Positions 53,447 through 61,097 of a stretch of 64,000 nt of DNA are shown piece by piece. Position numbers and translations under genes: made by a program. Origin of the DNA: Paenibacillus prosopidis (GTDB taxonomy: Bacteria; Bacillota; Bacilli; Paenibacillales; Paenibacillaceae). The notes below the pieces were generated by a model that did not search any database, was not told the origin of the DNA, and worked only from the letters and a program-made list of their open reading frames with translations. Each line of letters starts with the position of its first letter. Position 1 is the stretch's first letter. Where the stretch lies: positions 186,001-250,000 of the forward strand of contig NZ_QPJD01000005.1 of the NCBI RefSeq assembly GCF_003337375.1. Reading direction: 5' to 3'.

Positions 53447-53779
53447 TTACTCCCTTATAATGCCCTCTCGCGGGAGACCGGGTTGTTCCTGCGAAGAAGT
53501 AGCCAAGGCCAGGAACGTTTCGTTAAATGCAATCCCGAGCAAGAATAAGGCGTCAACCGTATGAAACGTGAGGAGAAACCCGGAGAAACTCTGATTCGTC
53601 ATATGCTGCAAAGCGGTGAGAACAAACAACCCAAGAGTAAACCACCGCAGTTCCCCGCGGATGCAGCCGCCAAACGACAGCAGGAACAGACGATAGGAAC
53701 AAACTCGAAATAATTTCCATGCTAAAGCTACTTTCATTCCTCTCATTGTGAACGATTTTTCTGTTTGCGCGGGCCCCAT
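53447..53779 (-). CDS. Possible small membrane protein
   Basis: An open frame of up to 110 residues, converging with the AraC gene. The hydrophobic runs RWFTLGLFVLTAL and FLLTFHTVDALFLLGIAFNETFLALA could be two membrane segments. A weak GAGAGGA lies just before an internal ATG, so the true protein may start near residue 12 or 15. Not recognised; could also be a chance frame. Confidence 0.35.
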   Translation of the reverse strand: MGPAQTEKSFTMRGMKVALAWKLFRVCSYRLFLLSFGGCIRGELRWFTLGLFVLTALQHMTNQSFSGFLLTFHTVDALFLLGIAFNETFLALATSSQEQPGLPREGIIRE

Positions 53780-53802
53780 GGTTTGAATAACGAAATGACT
53801 AG

Positions 53803-53995
53803 GCGTACAAGGGCATCAAATGCGTTATTTGTCCGTTTCGCCCATCCTATGAGGTACTTATGGACATTGAATCCGTTGATTTATTCGTTTAGCCCATCTT
53901 AAGGGGTACTTATGGACATCAAATGCGTTATTTGTCCATTTCGCCCATCATATGAGGTACTTATGGACATTGAATCCGTTATTTGCTGAAAAACA
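53803..53995. repeat. Degenerate tandem repeats of about 52 bases
   Basis: The word GGTACTTATGGACAT recurs starting at 53853, 53905 and 53956, each followed by a variant of TGAATCCGTTATTTG and CGTTTCGCCCATC. A more diverged copy begins near 53803 (GCGTACAAGGGCATCAAATG). Period 49-52 bases. Parts of the pattern (GGCGTATACCGGATCCAATG) continue to about 54040. The stretch is non-coding. Confidence 0.8.
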
Positions 53996-54231
53996 GCTAT
54001 TTTGGGTGCATTCTAAGGCGTATACCGGATCCAATGTCCGTAAAACTCGTATTTTAAGCCTCATTCATACAAATAACTGATTTGATGTCCGCATCCACAC
54101 AAGCTAGGGGAACCCTGATCCTCGTAAACCCTAATCCACGCACTCCCACATCAACCTCGTGCTAAGATGGAATTTCATCCATTCCGTCCGCGCAGGACTA
54201 TATTCGTTCCTTATAACTACTCGTTTATACT
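53996..54231. other. Gene-free stretch after the tandem repeats
   Basis: With the repeats this makes a roughly 450-base gap. Beyond diverged repeat remnants up to about 54100 I see no coding frame, clear promoter or hairpin. Confidence 0.5.
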
Positions 54232-54708
54232 TCATTCCACAGTTACAACATTATTCTCTTTACACCATTCAATAACTAATTCCTTTATCTTCTTTTCTTT
54301 GAATTCATACCATTGTTTTTCGACGTCATGTTCTCTAATCCCGTCTTTAAATCTTCTAAAAGCCCCTCTTCCTTGAATAGCTCCAAACAATTCTTCCCGA
54401 ACATCTGCATCGCTTAATATCCCGATAAATTCTTCTACTATTTCATACTCATGGTACTCGTTTCTTAATGTGAAATAGAGATAAACTCCGTCCTCATCCT
54501 CTAAAATTTTTATTGCTTGTTCAATGTTCTCTCTTTGCCAATCCGGATACTTTTCAAGTGGCTCTTCAGCTTCTGCAGCTCTCAACTCTTTACTTGTTAT
54601 TGTTATAACTTCTCCTGTCTGGGTATTTATATATGTAAAGGTCTCATCCATTTGCATTTCAATTTCATTGATTAGATCATCTAGTTTCACCGGTACTTTT
54701 TTCTTCAT
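54232..54708 (-). CDS. UPF0158-family protein
   Basis: A 158-residue soluble acidic protein. The order LDDLINEIEMQMDETFTYINTQTGEVI, then YPDWQRENIEQAIKILED and GRGAFRRFKDGI, then EKQWYEFKEKKIKELVIEWCKENN matches the UPF0158 family, whose function is unknown. ATG at 54708 is preceded by AAAGGATG; a longer frame from 54735 has no ribosome site. AT-rich compared with the glycan locus and without an evident partner. Confidence 0.8.
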   Translation of the reverse strand: MKKKVPVKLDDLINEIEMQMDETFTYINTQTGEVITITSKELRAAEAEEPLEKYPDWQRENIEQAIKILEDEDGVYLYFTLRNEYHEYEIVEEFIGILSDADVREELFGAIQGRGAFRRFKDGIREHDVEKQWYEFKEKKIKELVIEWCKENNVVTVE

Positions 54709-54817
54709 TTCATAACATCCTTTCATTGAAATCACTTTTATAATACAGTTTATTCAAAATGCCTAAATAAATCAAAAGGGGAGCTGCATAAAAAATGTAA
54801 CTCCTACTTCCAAGGCT

Positions 54818-54834
54818 TTGACATACTTAAGTAT
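54818..54834 (+). promoter_or_regulatory. -35 box with overlapping palindrome before the ArsR gene
   Basis: TTGACA (54818-54823) runs into the perfect palindrome ATACTTAAGTAT (54823-54834). An ArsR-type repressor site overlapping its promoter would look like this. A clear -10 at the right spacing is not visible. Confidence 0.5.
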
Positions 54835-54908
54835 TCCTTTACAAGAATATTCACTTTGTGGTATATTGTTATTATAGAAAACAGTAATTTGAAGGGGCTA
54901 GAGCAACC

Positions 54909-55268
54909 ATGGGCACATCTAAGGAAGAACATCTTGAAAACACCCTACTGCATGCACTCTCAGAACCTAACCGATTCCGTATAGTGGAATTGCTTCGGGA
55001 AGGTCCCCTCACGGTGGGGGAACTCACCGACCGGCTTCAGCTTCGCCAACCCCAAGTGTCTAAGCATCTCCGTGTATTACTTGAGAGCGGGGTCGTCGAG
55101 GTGCAGGCGGACGCTAACCGCCGGATCTACAAGCTCCGACCCGGCCCATTTCAAGATCTTAACGCCTGGCTGGAGAGATACCGTAGCATCTGGGAAGAAA
55201 AATTCGACCGTTTGGACAGTTATCTACAACAATTGCAAAGCAAAAACTCAAATTTGGAGGAAGAATGA
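54909..55268 (+). CDS. ArsR-family transcriptional regulator
   Basis: A 119-residue winged-helix repressor: ALSEPNRFRIVELLREGPLTVGELTDRLQLRQPQVSKHLRVLLESGVVEV, then a beta wing (DANRRIYKLRPG). No metal-binding cysteines are present, as in the group paired with SRPBCC proteins. It overlaps the start of the SRPBCC gene by four bases, so the two are translationally coupled. It likely represses this operon; the ligand is unknown. Confidence 0.9.
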   Translation: MGTSKEEHLENTLLHALSEPNRFRIVELLREGPLTVGELTDRLQLRQPQVSKHLRVLLESGVVEVQADANRRIYKLRPGPFQDLNAWLERYRSIWEEKFDRLDSYLQQLQSKNSNLEEE

Positions 55269-56236
55269 TGGCAGAGAGCAAAATGTTGAACAACGTAATC
55301 TCAAAAGTAGCGGGTCGGGAATTGACTGTGACGCGCGTCTTCCAAGCACCAAGGGAGATCGTCTACCAAACCTGGACGGACCCTCGGCACTTATCACATT
55401 GGTGGGGACCGGAAGGTTTTACGATCACGACCCACACAATTGACGTCACGCCCGGCGGAGTTTGGAGCTATGTCATGCACGGACCGGACGGAACCGATTA
55501 TGCCAACCGGATTCAGTACATCGAAATCGTTCGTCCCGAGCGGTTGGTTTATTTCCATGGTGACTCCGAAAAAGAAGAGCATTTCCGGGTAACGGTTACA
55601 ATGGAGGATAAGGGCAATGCGACCGAACTAACTATGCGGATGGTATTCCAAACAGCCGAGGAGTTGGAAGAGACCGTTAACAAATATGGAGCTATTGAAG
55701 GCGCCACGTCGACTTTGGGCCGCCTGGCAGAAGAGTTGGAGGCATTGAAAACAACTACTTTGGAAATTACCCGGACCTTCAATGCTCCACGCGATCTGGT
55801 ATTCAAGGCATGGACGGATCCGGACCATCTAAAGCATTGGTGGGGCCCAAAAGACTTCGATATCAGCATTTCCAAATTCGATCTGCAACCGGGCGGCATC
55901 TTTCATTACAGCATGCAGAACGCGGACGGCGACCGGATGTGGGGAAAATTCGTTTTTCGTGAAGTTGCAGGACCGGGCAAGCTCGTCTTTGTGAATTCCT
56001 TCTCCGATTTTCAAGGAAATATAGCTCGGGCTCCATTCAGCGAACTTGTTCCCTTGGAAATCCTGAATATCGTGACCTTCACCGAGCAGGACGGCCAGAC
56101 GATTTTGACCATAAAAGTTAGTCCAATTCAAGCTACTGAAGAAGAGGTTCAATTCTTTCATTCCATACATTCCTCCATGTATCAAGGCTACGGCGGTACC
56201 TTCGACGAGCTGGACGCATACTTGGCAAAGTTGTAG
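55265..56236 (+). CDS. SRPBCC/AHSA1-type protein with two tandem domains
   Basis: A 323-residue protein made of two AHSA1-like hot-dog/START-fold domains, about 18-155 and 162-322. Each opens with the same motif: TVTRVFQAPREIVYQTWTDP then HWWGP, and EITRTFNAPRDLVFKAWTDP then HWWGP. Single-domain members bind small hydrophobic ligands or act as stress-related proteins; fused tandem copies are less usual. GGAGGAAGA lies just before two consecutive ATG codons. Coupled to the ArsR gene and followed by a terminator. Confidence 0.88.
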   Translation: MMAESKMLNNVISKVAGRELTVTRVFQAPREIVYQTWTDPRHLSHWWGPEGFTITTHTIDVTPGGVWSYVMHGPDGTDYANRIQYIEIVRPERLVYFHGDSEKEEHFRVTVTMEDKGNATELTMRMVFQTAEELEETVNKYGAIEGATSTLGRLAEELEALKTTTLEITRTFNAPRDLVFKAWTDPDHLKHWWGPKDFDISISKFDLQPGGIFHYSMQNADGDRMWGKFVFREVAGPGKLVFVNSFSDFQGNIARAPFSELVPLEILNIVTFTEQDGQTILTIKVSPIQATEEEVQFFHSIHSSMYQGYGGTFDELDAYLAKL

Positions 56237-56305
56237 TATTGCAAAAGCTGGGCAAAGCTTCAAGGACCTGCTTAAATGCCCCACAAAACTTCCTGATTGC
56301 AAAGC

Positions 56306-56331
56306 AAAAGGCTGCCAAGCGGCAGCCTTTT
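56306..56331 (+). terminator. Intrinsic terminator after the SRPBCC gene
   Basis: AAAAGGCTGCC pairs with GGCAGCCTTTT around an AAGC loop. It lies between the SRPBCC gene and the convergent methyltransferase remnant and could serve both strands. Confidence 0.85.
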
Positions 56332-56353
56332 CGGCATTTAGCACAGCAAACAA

Positions 56354-57109
56354 CTACACGGTACCAAAGGTTATTTTGATACTCGCCGCATAGGTTGCAG
56401 CAACCGAAGAAGTAAACGTTTCGGACAAAAGCTTTTCAGCCTCGTATTGCCGTTCAGCCTCTTCAGGCAACATCCCTCGTTCAATCAGGTAGGTACTAAA
56501 CTGCTCCCGGTCGCCGGGATCGCTGAATTTGATCGCTTCGTAAAGCTGTGTCGCTTTTTCCCGATCCGCCTCGGGATCCATGATGTTTACTTTATCACTC
56601 ATTCGGCACTGCACATCGCGCAATCCGAGGCGATTGAAATACAAGGGAAGTTTTAATCCGATGTTACCATCCTTACCTGTACGTAAGGCATCCCGCTCAA
56701 ATAACTCCTGCAACAGTCCTAGAGGAATAACGCTAGACTGGTCGACACCCTCAAAATAGTAGCTGGCCATATTGCCGTTCCAGTGAGGCTCAAACGCTAT
56801 AACTTTCCCCTCGTTCTTCACACAATCTGCCATTTTTTTGAGCAAGAGCATGGGCTCGGTCATGTGGAGCAACACGCCATGGCAAACGGCAATATCATAC
56901 TTTCTTTCGATCGGGATGGAGTGGAAATCGCCGACGACAAAATCCACCTCGTAAGGCAATCCCTTAAATAAGTGCCGTGCATGCTCTATCAGCCCGGCGC
57001 CAGCATCGATACCGGTATACTTCGAACCATCTGCTAGCAATGGTAGTAGACGAAGTCCCAAATGACCGAAACCACAGCCAAAATCGATTATATGGGGCTC
57101 TTCAGACAT
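56354..57109 (-). pseudogene. SAM-dependent methyltransferase, apparently 5'-truncated
   Basis: A 251-residue frame of a class I methyltransferase: motif I IDFGCGFGHLG is at residues 8-18, then GIDAGAGLIEHA, VGDFHSIP, CHGVLLHM and the long FEPHWNGNMASYYFEG. In complete relatives about 40 residues normally precede motif I. Here the frame stays open a little upstream (FRFDNK) but runs into a strong terminator hairpin at 57143-57175, and no ribosome site precedes the ATG. It therefore looks cut at its 5' end and without a promoter. It could still be a functional short form. Confidence 0.6.
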
Positions 57110-57142
57110 TTTGTTATCGAATCGAAAGATACATTCAGTTAA

Positions 57143-57175
57143 AAAAAGCAGATTGCCACTCGCAATCTGCTTTTT
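57143..57175. terminator. Strong hairpin upstream of the methyltransferase remnant
   Basis: AAAAAGCAGATTGC pairs perfectly with GCAATCTGCTTTTT around a five-base loop. It has T runs on both strands. Its place at the 5' end of the methyltransferase frame supports truncation of that gene. Confidence 0.85.
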
Positions 57176-57246
57176 CTATTATGTCTATGATAGACGTACA
57201 GTATTAGGTTGATTTAGTCCTCTCATGATTATAATTTAATTTTTTA

Positions 57247-57278
57247 TTGACCCGGTACCATGGTACCGGGTATATGAT
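57247..57278 (+). promoter_or_regulatory. MerR-type promoter with long palindrome
   Basis: TTGACC (57247-57252) and TATGAT (57273-57278) are spaced by 20 bases. Between them lies the perfect palindrome CCCGGTACCATGGTACCGGG (57251-57270), extended one base on each side. This is the geometry of metal-responsive MerR operators. Confidence 0.75.
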
Positions 57279-57300
57279 AACTGATGAGGGGGCTGATGCT

Positions 57301-57711
57301 ATGAAAGGTCTCACCATAAGCCAGGTGGCCAGAGCATCTAATGTAAATGTGGAGACAGTGAAATACTATGAGAAACGGAAACTGCTATCGAAACCAGACA
57401 GAAATGAATCGGGATACAGAATTTTTTCAGAAGATACTGTTAACGATGTGAAATTTATTAAGAAAGCACAGGGCTTTGGGTTTACTCTTAACGAAATCAA
57501 ACACCTTTTAGCTTTAGTAAAACAAGAGGACTACTATCCATCGAAGGAAATGTACGCATTCGCCACAGCAAAAGTTAAAGAGATCGAAGAAAAAATAACT
57601 CAACTAGAAAACTTCAAATCATTATTGGAGCAAGTGACTCTCCTACCAGCTCATACGCTTCCGCTGTTGAAACAGGAATGCCCCGTTCTTAAAAAAATAA
57701 AGAAGGGATGA
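57301..57711 (+). CDS. MerR-family regulator, mercury-MerR-like but cysteine-poor
   Basis: A 136-residue MerR protein: helix-turn-helix (TISQVARASNVNVETVKYYEKRKLL), GFTLNEIKHLLAL, long dimerisation helix, and a short C-terminal tail. Overall it resembles the mercury-responsive MerR, but only one of the three expected mercury-ligand cysteines is present (C127 in ECPVL); the other two positions hold other residues. ATG at 57301 is used because GAGGGGG lies upstream and the promoter covers the longer frame. Its stop overlaps the next gene by four bases. Confidence 0.85.
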   Translation: MKGLTISQVARASNVNVETVKYYEKRKLLSKPDRNESGYRIFSEDTVNDVKFIKKAQGFGFTLNEIKHLLALVKQEDYYPSKEMYAFATAKVKEIEEKITQLENFKSLLEQVTLLPAHTLPLLKQECPVLKKIKKG

Positions 57712-57983
57712 AGCAGTACATGGGTAAAAGCATTGAAATTTTTACAGATAGCAGTTTGTACGGAGAAGATATCGTCGAACGCGTGAAGGAATATGCTTGT
57801 CCGAGGTGTTCAATTCTCATTTATGACGCTAACGGTACGGAATCGAGTGTGGATATGCAGTCAAAAGTTAGTGAATATGGTGTTACATCAATGCCCGCTA
57901 TCGTTATAGACGGCAAACTAATCCACCCAGACAAACTAGTAAAAGGGAAATTGAACTTGTTTTATCATATCTTTAATAAGTAG
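57708..57983 (+). CDS. Thioredoxin-like small protein in the MerR operon
   Basis: A 91-residue thioredoxin-fold protein of the kind found next to MerR genes: IEIFT at the start, EYACPRCSILIYDAN with a CxxC at C31-C34, and the cis-proline stretch SMPAIVIDGKLI. In relatives a first CxxC follows IEIFT; here that place reads DSSLYG, so it is lost. ATG at 57708 overlaps the MerR stop; an ATG four codons later is an alternative. A role in redox or metal handling is inferred from family and neighbour. Confidence 0.75.
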   Translation: MKQYMGKSIEIFTDSSLYGEDIVERVKEYACPRCSILIYDANGTESSVDMQSKVSEYGVTSMPAIVIDGKLIHPDKLVKGKLNLFYHIFNK

Positions 57984-58022
57984 TCAGGACAACAACACTG
58001 CTCAACACACAGTTATGGAACG

Positions 58023-58050
58023 AAAAAACCAGCCCCTCAATGGACTGGTT
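58023..58050 (-). terminator. Intrinsic terminator after the propeller gene
   Basis: On the minus strand AACCAGTCC pairs with GGGCTGGTT (one G-U pair) around a short loop, followed by six T residues. It lies between convergent genes. Confidence 0.7.
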
Positions 58051-58074
58051 CTCCGAAGCGTTGTTTTTAGTCAG

Positions 58075-59448
58075 CTATAGGAACGACAGCCGCCCGCCAA
58101 TTTGGCGGATATGGTTGACGTCGGCCCATAGAATAAAATAATTGTAGAACGTTTCCCCGATTTTGACAGGGCGGGGGTATCTCACGATGAGGGCTGCCTG
58201 TTTGTTCATCTCAGCTGGTTGGTCGGCCGACGGAAAAATGAAGCAAGCCTCTTGATTCTGTAGCGTCATCATGACAATCCGAGGAGAAGAGCCGTAAGGC
58301 ATCAATGGATGAAAAGCTTCGGAGCTGCAAACATCGGCTATCCGGTCGCCCGATGAAATCGCGGATACCTGAAAAAAACCGCCGGGCCCTTCGTACCTCT
58401 CTTCGCTGACCCGGCGCCAGATTGCGGGATACGGAAAAGATACCCGGTACACGAAGCTTGTGTAGATGTTTTCCGGAACCCTTCTTACGCGAGGAGACCA
58501 CTGCAGGGCGGTAATCCGGCCACCGCTGAGGACGTTCACCGGCATCGGCTTCCTGATATCGACTATCCAGAGCTGACTTGCGATTCCTACACCTGCGCAT
58601 CCCGATAAATACGCGATTTTGCCGCCGTCCGGCGACCAGCTGACGGGAGTGGCGAAACAGTCGGAAGCCGCCAACGTCCTTTGATTCTGACCGGTACGGC
58701 TGTCGATTTGGATGAGAGAATAATAATTCGGCTCCTTATAAACGGTTGCGCTGTAGGCGATGCTCCGGGAGTCCGGAGACCATGCCGGAAAATAGTTTTT
58801 GGCGAGCGGTCCGCCTTCCAGCGTGTAGATGGTGCCCGTAGCCAGATCCACCGTCGAAATGATAGAGATGCTGACACCGGGGAACGTATAAAGCGCGAAG
58901 GTCCCGTCCGGGGAAAGCCGAACGTCATGGAGTGGTCCGTCCGTATTTTGCGTGATTTGTCTCCGGCCTGTGCCATCGGTCCGGATTCGGAAGAGCTGGA
59001 TGATGCTAGTAGAATCCGGAGCCGCAAACAGAAGCTCCGTACTCGAAGGGAACCACTGAACATCGCTGGCACCCGGCTCCGGGAAGGCATAGCTGCTATG
59101 TGAGAAAGTATCATAGATGACGATTTTCCCGTTTTTGACATACGCGAGTAACCGGCTGTCCGGGGACCAATCCAGCAAGGTGTAGGGTTCAATCTGGTCG
59201 GTCCGGGCGACGGCGAGGGTTACAGTATCCAGCAGGTGGACCACGTTGTCAATACCGATGAAAGCGATTCTCCTGCTGTCCGGAGACCAATAAGGAACGG
59301 AAAACTCCGCTCCAAGCCCCTGTGTAAGTTGAAAATTAAGACCGTCCTGCGGTCGGTGCAGCCAAATGTCGAACGTTCCACCGCGGTCCGACGTGTAGGC
59401 GATCCATCCTTGAACGAGATCATGAGGAACAGCTTGCACGGCCAACAT
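58075..59448 (-). CDS. TolB/PD40-type beta-propeller protein
   Basis: A 457-residue protein with at least six PD40 (TolB-like) blades: YTSDRGGTFDIW, YWSPDSRRIAFIG, DWSPDSRLLAYV, RLSPDGTFALYTF, AWSPDSRSIAYSA and SWSPDGGKIAYLSG. The C-terminal 120 residues form a separate beta-rich domain (FVYRVSFPYPAIWRRVSEERYEG). No signal peptide is visible, so it appears to be cytoplasmic. AGGAG lies a few bases before the ATG. Such propellers mediate protein contacts; no partner is evident. Confidence 0.8.
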   Translation of the reverse strand: MLAVQAVPHDLVQGWIAYTSDRGGTFDIWLHRPQDGLNFQLTQGLGAEFSVPYWSPDSRRIAFIGIDNVVHLLDTVTLAVARTDQIEPYTLLDWSPDSRLLAYVKNGKIVIYDTFSHSSYAFPEPGASDVQWFPSSTELLFAAPDSTSIIQLFRIRTDGTGRRQITQNTDGPLHDVRLSPDGTFALYTFPGVSISIISTVDLATGTIYTLEGGPLAKNYFPAWSPDSRSIAYSATVYKEPNYYSLIQIDSRTGQNQRTLAASDCFATPVSWSPDGGKIAYLSGCAGVGIASQLWIVDIRKPMPVNVLSGGRITALQWSPRVRRVPENIYTSFVYRVSFPYPAIWRRVSEERYEGPGGFFQVSAISSGDRIADVCSSEAFHPLMPYGSSPRIVMMTLQNQEACFIFPSADQPAEMNKQAALIVRYPRPVKIGETFYNYFILWADVNHIRQIGGRLSFL

Positions 59449-59579
59449 CCTCTCCTGAATTATCTTATACTTCAGATGTATTCAGTGGAGGGTGGTTAGG
59501 CGACAGTCCCGGACGGACGGTTTATGCCTCTTCTTCCTTTTTATCTGTTTTATCATAAATAAATTCTCAAACAGCAAAA

Positions 59580-59601
59580 AAGGCCACCGATCGGCAGCCT
59601 T
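59580..59601 (-). terminator. Probable terminator after the lipoprotein gene
   Basis: AAGGC pairs with GCCTT and, inside, CCG with CGG; on the minus strand a run of six T residues follows. The stem is short. Confidence 0.55.
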
Positions 59602-59640
59602 CAATGGTATATATTGAGCTCTATGCGTTAACTTACTGTG

Positions 59641-60024
59641 TCAATTCAGTTTAAGTTCCTGTTTGATAAGCGATTTCATCTCACTCAGGTAAGGCGATTT
59701 ATAAACAACCCCGTCCTTGTTCATTAGTACATACATGGGATATGTTGTTATACCCAATTTTTTTAATTTTTTGTTTAATCGTTCACTATAATCATGACCA
59801 TTCATTTCCGTAATATTATCCTTGAATACGGGACTTGAATTTATAAAAACTTGCACTTCGTTCATCTCATTATAAGGTGTTGAACCATCAGTATAAAATA
59901 GATGTAATTTATAATTACTATGTTGGGGTTTTAATTCCTCGATAAACTCCTTTGAACTTTTACTGCAACCACTAAAAATGATTATTGCTAAAAAGCCCAA
60001 AAGCATATATCTAATCGGTTTCAA
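59641..60024 (-). CDS. Lipoprotein with thioredoxin-like C-terminus
   Basis: A 127-residue lipoprotein: hydrophobic signal with lipobox ending FSGC (lipidated C20). The mature part ends LKKLGITTYPMYVLMNKDGVVYKSPYLSEMKSLI, which resembles the last strands and cis-proline loop of a thioredoxin fold, but no CxxC is present. Start is a TTG with AAAGGGGG six bases upstream. It overlaps the 52-residue gene upstream by four bases, so both are coupled. AT-rich. Function unknown. Confidence 0.7.
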   Translation of the reverse strand: MKPIRYMLLGFLAIIIFSGCSKSSKEFIEELKPQHSNYKLHLFYTDGSTPYNEMNEVQVFINSSPVFKDNITEMNGHDYSERLNKKLKKLGITTYPMYVLMNKDGVVYKSPYLSEMKSLIKQELKLN

Positions 60025-60179
60025 TACAATCCCCCTTTATCTGGTCTCCCACTCTGTTGAAATACTTTTCCTACAACCACCACCCTGGGAATAATCTTAC
60101 TAAAGCTCGGATCTTTATCAAGCTCATTGATTTTGAAATAATCAATAAGCTTGGAACTAATAGAATCCAATCGCTCCAA
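60021..60179 (-). CDS. Small coupled gene, 52 residues, unknown function
   Basis: A short frame from TTG at 60179, preceded by GAGGTGAT and an in-frame TAG. It reads MERLDSISSKLIDYFKINEL at the start and has a hydrophobic PRVVVVGKVF stretch near the end. Its stop overlaps the TTG start of the lipoprotein by four bases (TTGA). The ribosome site, coupling and clean frame support a real gene, or a leader peptide that sets lipoprotein translation. Not recognised. Confidence 0.5.
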   Translation of the reverse strand: MERLDSISSKLIDYFKINELDKDPSFSKIIPRVVVVGKVFQQSGRPDKGGLY

Positions 60180-60205
60180 CTAAATCACCTCGTTCTTTTT
60201 TTAAG

Positions 60206-60907
60206 CTACCTTTGAACTTCCGTTCCAACAGCAGCTTCAATAAGGGAATCTACGATGCAATGAGAAGTTTCCGTGGTTGAATTCAATTGAGGGACAAACA
60301 ATGTACCTACAAAAAATTTGTGTTCTGGTAATTCAATTATTCTTGGTTGACCTGACGAGTCTGTTCCAACAATTTTAAGACCGGCTTCGTTAATTTGTGC
60401 TTCGTATTCTGGACTTAGTCCATAATTACACCTGAAATGTTCGACTACTTGTGTTTTTTGATAAATTCCAAACAATCTCGAAGGTTTCTTTATTATGATT
60501 TCACCTGTTTGACCAACTAAAGAACAAGTAAGCTTTGTGATAATTAATTGAGTCGAGTTGGGCTCTTGTTCTTCATGCCCAGCTCTGTCCATCATCAGTT
60601 TGTTTCTTGCATATTCCATTATAATATACTGAAATCCACCACAAGTCCCCAACAATGGTACATTGTTCTCTCGTGCAAATTTAATAATATTTAATACACC
60701 ATCAACAGAGTTAGGGATACCGGGAGCTATCCAAAAACCTTGGTAGGTTTCTTTGATGGTGGGCATTTGATTATGTATATAATCTGTGGGAACCCATTCA
60801 TGCTCAATACTTATTCCTAATTTTTTAGATGAATGAATAAGAGCTTTACTAGTGGCAAGCTGAGAGGGATACTCAGGATTATAATCACCAACTATTCCGA
60901 TTTTCAT
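60206..60907 (-). CDS. Stand-alone CTP-synthase-like glutamine amidotransferase domain
   Basis: A 233-residue class I amidotransferase-fold protein related to the C-terminal domain of CTP synthase (PyrG). The nucleophile elbow LLGTCGGFQYIIMEYARN is intact (C89). In PyrG the other triad members lie in FHPE; the aligned segment here is LFVPQ, so histidine becomes V205 and glutamate Q207. Glutamine hydrolysis is therefore doubtful. ATG at 60907 with GGGGG upstream. It lies 26 bases upstream of the 52-residue gene on the same strand. The function is unknown. Confidence 0.8.
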   Translation of the reverse strand: MKIGIVGDYNPEYPSQLATSKALIHSSKKLGISIEHEWVPTDYIHNQMPTIKETYQGFWIAPGIPNSVDGVLNIIKFARENNVPLLGTCGGFQYIIMEYARNKLMMDRAGHEEQEPNSTQLIITKLTCSLVGQTGEIIIKKPSRLFGIYQKTQVVEHFRCNYGLSPEYEAQINEAGLKIVGTDSSGQPRIIELPEHKFFVGTLFVPQLNSTTETSHCIVDSLIEAAVGTEVQR

Positions 60908-61056
60908 TTTGTTGCCCCCAATCAAATTTAACTAACAATTAATTACCACAAGCTAGTCTGCTTGTCAAAGATTAAAGAGAGGTATTAAATTTATTGAATA
61001 GGTTGAAATGAAACATTCACGTAATTGTTTCAAAAAATGAGAACCAAGCGAAGGAA

Positions 61057-61091
61057 AAAGCCAGGCTGCCGGAATCGGCATGCCTGGCTTT
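61057..61091 (-). terminator. Intrinsic terminator after the repeat protein
   Basis: AAAGCCAGGC with TGCCG pairs with CGGCA and GCCTGGCTTT around a GAAT loop, with one bulge, giving about 15 pairs, then a T run on the minus strand. Confidence 0.85.
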
Positions 61092-61097
61092 AATCTT

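Noticed and set aside
53803-53995. Regular repeats that could suggest a CRISPR array
   Set aside because: The copies are degenerate, contiguous without unique spacers, and no cas gene is nearby.
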